Assembly: GCA_007120615.1 (NCBI GenBank)
Contig: SKNI01000535.1
Coordinates: forward strand, 1 to 6,445
Length of the DNA: 6,445 nt
Direction: 5' to 3'
Origin: Myxococcales bacterium
GTDB lineage: Bacteria > Myxococcota_A > Bradymonadia > Bradymonadales > Bradymonadaceae
Of this stretch, positions 1 through 3,318 are shown piece after piece. Each line of letters begins with the position of its first letter. Position 1 is the stretch's first letter. Below the pieces are notes generated by a model, which searched no databases, had not been told where the DNA came from, and saw only the letters and a program-made list of their open reading frames with translations. The translations under genes were made by a program, and so were the position numbers.

Positions 1-41
1 AAATAAAAACCCCGACCGCTGCAGCAGTCGGGGTTTTATTT
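1..41 (-). terminator. Rho-independent terminator downstream of the cold-shock gene
   Basis: Arms CCCCGAC (10-16) and GTCGGGG (27-33) form a perfect 7-bp GC-rich stem. A small inner GC/GC pairing lies in the loop, and flanking A and T runs extend the stem by four A-T pairs (6-9 with 34-37). On the minus strand the hairpin is followed by TTTTTATTT. It starts about 45 nt after the csp stop codon, so it most likely ends the csp transcript. The T run on the other side means it could also stop a plus-strand transcript entering from the right. Confidence 0.88.
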
Positions 42-78
42 GTCATTTAATCTGCATGCCGCTCACGCGACAGGGAGA

Positions 79-291
79 TCAAAGTTCTATGACGTTCGCT
101 GCACTGAGGCCGCGCTCGTTTTCTTCGACTTCAAATTCGACGGCCACATCATCGGCGATCGTCTTGAAGCCCGGCTTGTTGATTGCACTGAAATGGAGGA
201 AGACATCGTCGCCACCATCATCGCGAGCGATGAATCCGTAGCCTTTATCTTCGTTGAACCATTTGACGCGACCTGTGATACGTTGAGACAT
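79..291 (-). CDS. csp: Cold-shock domain protein (CspA family)
   Basis: A 70-residue single cold-shock domain, the usual length for the CspA family, which binds single-stranded RNA and DNA and acts as an RNA chaperone in the cytoplasm. The RNP1 motif KGYGFI is at residues 16-21 and the RNP2 motif VFLHF at 30-34, with the conserved Trp at 11 (VKWFN) and Gly-Phe at 41-42. The ATG start has GAGG just upstream (gaagaggaattATG), a short but usable spacing. The gene stands alone between a terminator-like hairpin about 400 nt upstream and a strong terminator downstream, so it is probably monocistronic. The long upstream gap could hold a structured 5' leader, as known for E. coli cspA. The sequence does not show whether it is cold-inducible or one of the constitutive paralogs. 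Confidence 0.96.
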   Translation of the reverse strand: MSQRITGRVKWFNEDKGYGFIARDDGGDDVFLHFSAINKPGFKTIADDVAVEFEVEENERGLSAANVIEL

Positions 292-309
292 AATTCCTCT
301 TCAATCTTT

Positions 310-331
310 CTATGAAACGTACGTTCGATAG
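310..331. repeat. 22-bp imperfect palindrome upstream of csp
   Basis: CTAT and ATAG flank a perfect 10-bp palindrome, AACGTACGTT, with one mismatch and one G-T position between. It ends 18 nt before the csp start codon, just beyond the ribosome binding site. It could be a hairpin in the csp leader or a binding site for a dimeric protein. The ACGTAC core recalls the cold box of E. coli cspA (TGACGTACAGA), but the match is too short to claim homology. Confidence 0.4.
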
Positions 332-391
332 ACGCTTGAACCGTTACCAGAACCAGACACCTACCGTCGGAGACTCGCCAATCGAGCCCCC

Positions 392-481
392 TGGGTTTTC
401 CGATGTGCTTCAGTGACTCTTGTTGCCTGAAACCCACCCTCATCGGTCAAGGGCCCTCTGTTGCCAGAGGATTTTTTTGAC
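392..481 (-). promoter_or_regulatory. Candidate structured 5' leader RNA of csp
   Basis: Read as minus-strand RNA, the segment starts with a nested hairpin: outer stem GTCAA/TTGAC (477-481 with 446-450), an internal loop, inner stem CCTCTG/CAGAGG (465-470 with 455-460) and a GCAA tetraloop of the GNRA class. After it, CCGATG (446-441) can pair with CATCGG (405-400), and TGGGTTT (436-430) with AAACCCA (398-392). These two pairings cross, as in a pseudoknot. The first shares base 446 with the outer hairpin stem. GGCAACA occurs twice (plus-strand 459-465 and 421-427). Six- and seven-base complementary pairs are expected by chance in a stretch this long, so only the GNRA hairpin is strong evidence. 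No transcript boundary can be seen. Confidence 0.3.
455..478 (+). terminator. Orphan plus-strand intrinsic terminator
   Basis: CCTCTG (455-460) and CAGAGG (465-470) form a perfect 6-bp stem with a TTGC loop, followed by ATTTTTTT (471-478). This is a good Rho-independent terminator for plus-strand transcription, yet no plus-strand gene precedes it. It could end an undetected small RNA starting somewhere around 280-330, or block antisense transcription coming out of csp. The alternative is that the hairpin works on the other strand as part of the csp leader. Confidence 0.45.
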
Positions 482-519
482 GGTCTGTCCTACGCCACCT
501 AAAGCACAAAACAAATTCG

Positions 520-561
520 CTATCGTGTTACGCATGGGCACTGCCGTCGAGACCCATCCAT
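520..561 (-). CDS. Candidate 13-residue leader peptide or small ORF
   Basis: ATG at 561 opens a 13-codon frame, MDGSRRQCPCVTR, ending in TAG. AGGAG lies exactly 7 nt before the ATG, a better ribosome binding site than several of the real genes here have. Arms GAGAC (567-571) and GTCTC (549-553) could form a 5-bp hairpin that covers part of this site and puts the start codon in the loop. The peptide matches no leader peptide I know; its codons show no long run of one amino acid, although three of the 13 residues are Arg and two Cys. With only 13 codons it may be chance. Confidence 0.15.
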   Translation of the reverse strand: MDGSRRQCPCVTR

Positions 562-672
562 ACCGAGTCTCCTGTAAAAAAACAACAGCACATTCCAAAT
601 ATTCCCAAGTTTTTTTCTCGATCTGCGGCCCAATTCCCGGCGGACTATTTTCTATTGCCCATCGATCGACCT

Positions 673-701
673 TCTATAACCCCGAATCCGGAGATTGAAA
701 A
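673..701 (-). promoter_or_regulatory. Possible sigma-70-type promoter upstream of csp
   Basis: On the minus strand TTTTCA (696-701) and TATAGA (673-678) are separated by exactly 17 nt. Each matches its consensus at four of six positions. Transcription would start near 666, giving a csp leader of about 375 nt that includes the small ORF at 520-561. The -35 box overlaps the T run of the preceding terminator. I found no better -10/-35 pair closer to csp, but the matches are weak. Confidence 0.25.
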
Positions 702-735
702 AAAATGTTCTCCAGAGAGGCATTTCTCGCCCCTC
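698..735 (-). terminator. Probable terminator of the clpP-to-membrane-protein run
   Basis: On the minus strand GAGGGGC (729-735) pairs with GCCTCTC (715-721), seven base pairs including one G-T, around a 7-nt loop. A run of eight T follows (the A run at 698-705), but 9 nt after the stem, further than usual. It lies about 55 nt past the stop of the gene at 790-1311 and is the only terminator-like structure before csp. A second small inverted repeat, CGATC/GATCG (742-746 with 758-762), sits just before it. Confidence 0.5.
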
Positions 736-789
736 CAATGACGATCGCCGCGGCCCGGATCGAAAATCAATCGAATCTGTGGGAGTTGA

Positions 790-1311
790 TCACTTCTTCT
801 TTTTTTGGTGTTGGAAATGAAGCACCGAACGAGGATCCTCTTGCAGTTCCTCATCGAGACGCCGCATAAAATCATCCTCCACCCCCAGGGTGGTCTTCAA
901 CTCCGGAAAGGTATAATGAACGCTGCCTCCGGTCTCCACATGGGAGTAGGCAAACCCGCTGATCTCGAGCTGACTGAGGACATCCTGAGCCCCGGTGAGA
1001 CCGAGGCGCGAATTCATCGCCAGGGTAGAGGCGGTCAACTCCCCGTTGTTTTGCTGCGCCAGATAGAGCACCAGGCGCTCCATGGTGGCGTCCACCTGCA
1101 CCGAGCGCTCTCGGGGCTGTCGAAGCCCCATATATAGAAAGAGAATCGCCGGCAACAAGACCATGGTCACCGCGATCAACAGCCCCAATAAGAGCCCCCC
1201 TCCCCCGAAAAAGATCTGATGAATCAACAGGATCACCAGCGGTAATGAGCCAAACGCCATCAGGCCTCCCAACCAGGCCATAAATTTTTGCCCGATAGTG
1301 CGCTCGCTCAT
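790..1311 (-). CDS. Two-helix membrane protein with a winged-helix-like cytoplasmic domain, function unknown
   Basis: This 173-residue protein is not one I can name. A short charged N-terminus is followed by two hydrophobic segments at about 11-35 and 38-62, joined by a glycine-rich turn (FFGGGG). The positively charged RQPRER follows, so both ends should lie in the cytoplasm. Residues 74-138 have the spacing of a winged helix: a first helix (MERLVLYLAQ), GELTASTLA, a likely recognition helix around 106-119 (TGAQDVLSQLEISG), and a wing ending in HYTFPEL. The tail is acidic and then ends in four lysines. The ATG start follows AAGGAG at a long 12-nt spacing, and no better in-frame start exists. 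It begins 38 nt after the DksA-like gene and is probably co-transcribed. It may bind DNA from the membrane or only use the fold for protein contacts. Confidence 0.85.
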   Translation of the reverse strand: MSERTIGQKFMAWLGGLMAFGSLPLVILLIHQIFFGGGGLLLGLLIAVTMVLLPAILFLYMGLRQPRERSVQVDATMERLVLYLAQQNNGELTASTLAMNSRLGLTGAQDVLSQLEISGFAYSHVETGGSVHYTFPELKTTLGVEDDFMRRLDEELQEDPRSVLHFQHQKKKK

Positions 1312-1349
1312 AAGCCGGGTCGTCTCCTTCGATATAATCCGTCACCAAA

Positions 1350-1742
1350 TCAGTCGATAAAATCAAGGGCGTGGCGACGGCGCCCGTCCTCCGGGGGGCC
1401 GCTGTGCTCGTGTTCACAGGCCACGCACCGCTGAGCCCAGGGCATCAACCGAAGGCGGCCTACCGGGATCCACTCATCGCAATCGAGGCAGCGGCCGTAT
1501 TCTTCGGGCTCCACCTCCATACGCCGAAGGGTCGCCTCAATGCCAGCCAATTCCTGAGCCCGCACCCGATTGCGCCGCGACAAAATCACCTGATTCATCT
1601 CATTGAGGGGTTGTTCGTCCTCGTCGGCCTGACCCACCGGGTCGTTGCGATTGGGACCGGGCTTGAAATCGCCCTGGGCCAGCAGCTCTCGCTTTCGCTG
1701 CAATAGATGCTCCCTGAGTTCTTCTCTCTGCGCGTCGTTCAC
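1350..1742 (-). CDS. DksA/TraR-family C4 zinc-finger protein with altered coiled-coil tip
   Basis: A 130-residue protein with the DksA layout: an N-terminal helix, a coiled-coil tip around DPVGQADEDE (34-43), a second helix (45-77) and a C4 zinc finger with Cys 85, 88, 106 and 109. The finger spacing C-x2-C-x17-C-x2-C is the same as in E. coli DksA. Family members reach into the secondary channel of RNA polymerase, and DksA works with ppGpp to adjust promoters during starvation. DksA's tip motif is D-x-x-D-x-A; here the first Asp (34) and the Ala (39) are present, but Gly37 replaces the second Asp. The protein is shorter than DksA (151 residues) and may be a paralog. The start is GTG with only a weak ribosome binding site; no upstream in-frame start exists, and the next Met (49) would remove the tip. 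Confidence 0.9.
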   Translation of the reverse strand: MNDAQREELREHLLQRKRELLAQGDFKPGPNRNDPVGQADEDEQPLNEMNQVILSRRNRVRAQELAGIEATLRRMEVEPEEYGRCLDCDEWIPVGRLRLMPWAQRCVACEHEHSGPPEDGRRRHALDFID

Positions 1743-1774
1743 CGTGGTCTCGTCTCTTGGTTGCCAGAATCAAA

Positions 1775-1804
1775 ACTATAGCCCAACCGATGGGCTCTCA
1801 CCAA
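1775..1804 (-). promoter_or_regulatory. Possible promoter for the DksA-like gene
   Basis: TATAGT (1775-1780) matches the -10 consensus at five of six positions. TTGGTG (1799-1804), which overlaps the arfB stop codon, lies 18 nt upstream as a weak -35 box. Transcription would start near 1767, about 25 nt before the GTG start. A 6-bp inverted repeat, AGCCCA/TGGGCT (1780-1785 with 1791-1796), fills most of the spacer and could be an operator or a weak terminator/attenuator. Read-through from arfB is equally possible. Confidence 0.35.
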
Positions 1805-2235
1805 TCATCTCGGGTGGGAGGCTTACGGAGCTCTTTTTTCTTCCCCCGCCGACGCTTCTTCTGAAGCCTTCGGCGTCGGGCCGATCGGGACGGTTTGGTG
1901 GCCACCCGGCGCTTTTTTTTCTGCAACGCTTTCTGGACCTGTTTGGCCATCCGCTGGCGGGCGATCTGGCGATTTCGGTGCTGACTGCGGGTATCGGCGA
2001 CGCTGACCTGCAATATGCCGTCGTCGGTCAGATTGCGCTTGAGGCGCTTTCGCACCCGGCGTTTTTGATCGCCGTCCAGTACCGAGGAGTTCTCCATCGA
2101 CCAGTGCAAAATGACCCGGGTGCTCGACGTATTGGCGTGCTGTCCACCAGGACCGCCGGAGCGGGTGGCCGTAAACCACAGCTCCCACCCTGGAATGACG
2201 AGATTGGGCCGTATTTCGAGATCTTCTTCGCTCAT
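1798..2235 (-). CDS. arfB: Alternative ribosome-rescue factor ArfB (peptidyl-tRNA hydrolase)
   Basis: A 145-residue release-factor-like protein of usual ArfB (YaeJ) length. ArfB enters ribosomes stalled on mRNAs without a stop codon and hydrolyses the peptidyl-tRNA, backing up trans-translation. The catalytic GGQ is at 30-32 in SGGPGGQHANTSSTR, at the position expected for this family. Residues 1-95 form the single RF-1-type domain with no codon-recognition domain. The tail from about 96 is very basic (KKKRR, SARRRRLQKKRRRGKKK), as needed to fit the empty mRNA entry channel. The ATG start lies 31 nt after the preceding stop. A strong GAGGAG lies 17 nt upstream, too far for normal use, and an in-frame TGA there rules out a longer protein. 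It is probably co-transcribed with clpP. Confidence 0.93.
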   Translation of the reverse strand: MSEEDLEIRPNLVIPGWELWFTATRSGGPGGQHANTSSTRVILHWSMENSSVLDGDQKRRVRKRLKRNLTDDGILQVSVADTRSQHRNRQIARQRMAKQVQKALQKKKRRVATKPSRSARRRRLQKKRRRGKKKELRKPPTRDDW

Positions 2236-2266
2236 CGAAAAACCCGCTGCTTCTCCTCAAGCCATT

Positions 2267-2554
2267 TCACTCGCCGGTCGAGATCTCTGCGGCCCCGCGC
2301 TTCGAAGGAGGACGCCGAATGGCTTTCCACAACAGGGTAAATCCCAGAAATAGCCCCAGAAGACCCAGGGCTACGATTCCGAACATTCCGCTGGAGTCAT
2401 CCACTCCGGTGACGTAGCCCCCGCCTATAAAAAAGAGCAGACAGGGGGCCGAGGCCACAAAGATCATAAATCCGGCAAGCCCCATCACGATCCGCGGCGC
2501 ATCTGGCGAGATCGGCGCGTTCTTCGGGGCACTTTCTTTGGTAGATTGACTCAT
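2267..2554 (-). CDS. Small two-helix membrane protein, function unknown
   Basis: A 95-residue protein that I do not recognise. The first 20 residues are polar and proline-rich (MSQSTKESAP), followed by hydrophobic segments at about 22-45 and 57-77 separated by a short acidic loop (GVDDSSG). A basic stretch follows (KAIRRPPSKR), which puts both ends in the cytoplasm. I chose the ATG at 2554, 4 nt after the clpP stop, over a TTG nine codons upstream that would overlap clpP; the short gap suggests translational coupling to clpP. No catalytic or metal-binding motif is visible. It could be a membrane partner of its neighbours or an unrelated passenger. Confidence 0.8.
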   Translation of the reverse strand: MSQSTKESAPKNAPISPDAPRIVMGLAGFMIFVASAPCLLFFIGGGYVTGVDDSSGMFGIVALGLLGLFLGFTLLWKAIRRPPSKRGAAEISTGE

Positions 2555-2558
2555 CGCC

Positions 2559-3173
2559 TTACTTCTTAGCTTTTTCCTCAACTACCTTTCGGGAGTTGGT
2601 GACCGTGTCGATGAGCCCGTACTCCACGGCCTCCGGAGCGCTCATATAATAGTCTCGGTCCGTATCCTTCTCGATCCGATCCAGGGGCTGACCGGTATGA
2701 TCGACCAGGATCTGATTGAGCCGCTCTCGCAGGCGCAGAATCTCCTGGGCCTGAATCTGGATATCGGAGGCCTGTCCACCCATCCCGCCGCGCATCAGGG
2801 GCTGGTGAATCAGGATCCGGGAATGGGGAAGGGCAAATCGATGCCCTTCCTCTCCGGCGGCCAACAGAAGCGCGCCCATCGAAGCGGCCTGCCCCATGCA
2901 AAGCGTGGAGACCCGGGGCCGGATATAGCCCATGGTGTCATAAATCGCCAATCCCGCCGTCACGCTTCCTCCGGGGGAGTTGATATAGAGGCTGATGTCC
3001 TTTTCGGGATCCTCGCTCTCCAGATAAAGGAGTTGAGCGATGATGCTATTGGACACCTGATCGGTGACCGGAGTGCCCAGAAAGACGATCCGATCTTTTA
3101 GGAGGCGGCTGAAGATGTCCCAGCCCCGCTCTCCGCGGTGAGTTTGTTCGACGACCGAGGGGATAAAGCCCAT
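2559..3173 (-). CDS. clpP: ATP-dependent Clp protease proteolytic subunit ClpP
   Basis: A 204-residue serine peptidase of usual ClpP length. Fourteen copies form the barrel that degrades proteins unfolded by ClpX or ClpA/ClpC. The catalytic triad is complete: Ser98 in GQAASMG, His123 in LIHQP and Asp174 in DTDRDYY. Other landmarks are the start IPSVVEQTHRGER, SLYINSPGGSV (61-71) and SAPEAVEYGLID near the end. The handle between 127 and 134 (MRGGMGGQ) carries two extra residues compared with B. subtilis ClpP. The ATG start has AGGA at a 7-nt spacing. Unlike the common tig-clpP-clpX order, neither trigger factor nor clpX flanks it. A terminator lies upstream, so it should have its own promoter between 3174 and 3261, which I could not pin down. 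No N-terminal propeptide is evident. Confidence 0.98.
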   Translation of the reverse strand: MGFIPSVVEQTHRGERGWDIFSRLLKDRIVFLGTPVTDQVSNSIIAQLLYLESEDPEKDISLYINSPGGSVTAGLAIYDTMGYIRPRVSTLCMGQAASMGALLLAAGEEGHRFALPHSRILIHQPLMRGGMGGQASDIQIQAQEILRLRERLNQILVDHTGQPLDRIEKDTDRDYYMSAPEAVEYGLIDTVTNSRKVVEEKAKK

Positions 3174-3221
3174 GAGTTTTCCTGGTAGGTCAAAGTGAGA
3201 TCAATCCTGCACTATCTAGAT

Positions 3222-3241
3222 GGTATCCAATTTGTTGGACC
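3222..3241. repeat. Inverted repeat upstream of clpP, possible operator
   Basis: TCCAA (3226-3230) and TTGGA (3235-3239) are perfect 5-bp arms around TTTG, with outer GG/CC pairs (3222-3223 and 3240-3241) offset by two bases on one side. It lies about 50-70 nt before the clpP start, in the 90-nt stretch that should contain the clpP promoter. This fits an operator site or a small leader hairpin. It matches no CIRCE element or other heat-shock operator I know. Confidence 0.25.
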
Positions 3242-3261
3242 TAATGTGGCCACGAGGCACC

Positions 3262-3310
3262 AAAAAATCAACCGGCGAAATCGCTATTTTAGTTCCTCGC
3301 TCTCCGGTTG
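3262..3310 (-). terminator. Probable terminator after the MrfA-like helicase gene
   Basis: On the minus strand CAACCGG (3304-3310) pairs with CCGGTTG (3269-3275), a perfect 7-bp stem starting 9 nt after the helicase stop codon and followed directly by ATTTTTT (A run at 3262-3267). The loop is long, 28 nt, but a CGA/TCG pairing can extend the stem with a bulge. Position and T run make it a good end for the mogA-helicase transcript. Confidence 0.6.
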
Positions 3311-3318
3311 CTGTAAAT

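Larger units (their letters stand above)
292..789. other. 498-bp intergenic region between csp and the upstream operon
   Basis: No convincing full-length gene lies here on either strand. It is visibly richer in A and T than the flanking genes, with several A and T runs of seven or eight. From right to left it holds a terminator-like hairpin for the upstream operon (698-735), a possible promoter (673-701), a 13-codon candidate leader ORF (520-561), a GNRA-capped hairpin that is also a plus-strand terminator (446-481), two crossing complementary pairs (392-446), a small hairpin (374-386) and a 22-bp imperfect palindrome (310-331). The open frames that cross it have no recognisable protein features and look like chance. 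Confidence 0.6.

Noticed and set aside
310..331. True cspA-type cold box
   Set aside because: Only six bases match the cold box core, and the palindrome around them is not a feature of the E. coli element.
872..1417. A 181-codon minus-strand frame spanning the end of the DksA-like gene and the membrane protein gene
   Set aside because: It is out of frame with both real proteins and lacks the hydrophobic and zinc-finger features that support them.
1780..1796. Intrinsic terminator between arfB and the DksA-like gene
   Set aside because: The 6-bp stem is good, but the sequence after it, ATAGTTTTGATT, is a broken T run. I treat it as part of a possible promoter spacer instead.
1823..2260. A 145-codon minus-strand frame overlapping arfB in another reading frame
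   Set aside because: It is a shadow of the GC-rich arfB frame; arfB has an intact GGQ domain and basic tail, while this frame has no recognisable domain.
1645..2340. A 231-codon plus-strand frame across arfB and the start of the DksA-like gene
   Set aside because: Antisense to two well-supported genes, with no recognisable domain.
2555..2581. TTG start nine codons upstream for the small membrane protein
   Set aside because: It would overlap clpP by more than 20 nt, and the ATG at 2554 sits directly behind the clpP stop, the more usual coupled arrangement.
3188..3206. CtsR-like box upstream of clpP (GGTCAAA followed by GATCAAT)
   Set aside because: The second half matches poorly, the spacing is off by one, and the site overlaps the leader near the ribosome binding site. 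CtsR is a Firmicutes regulator, while the window looks Gram-negative.
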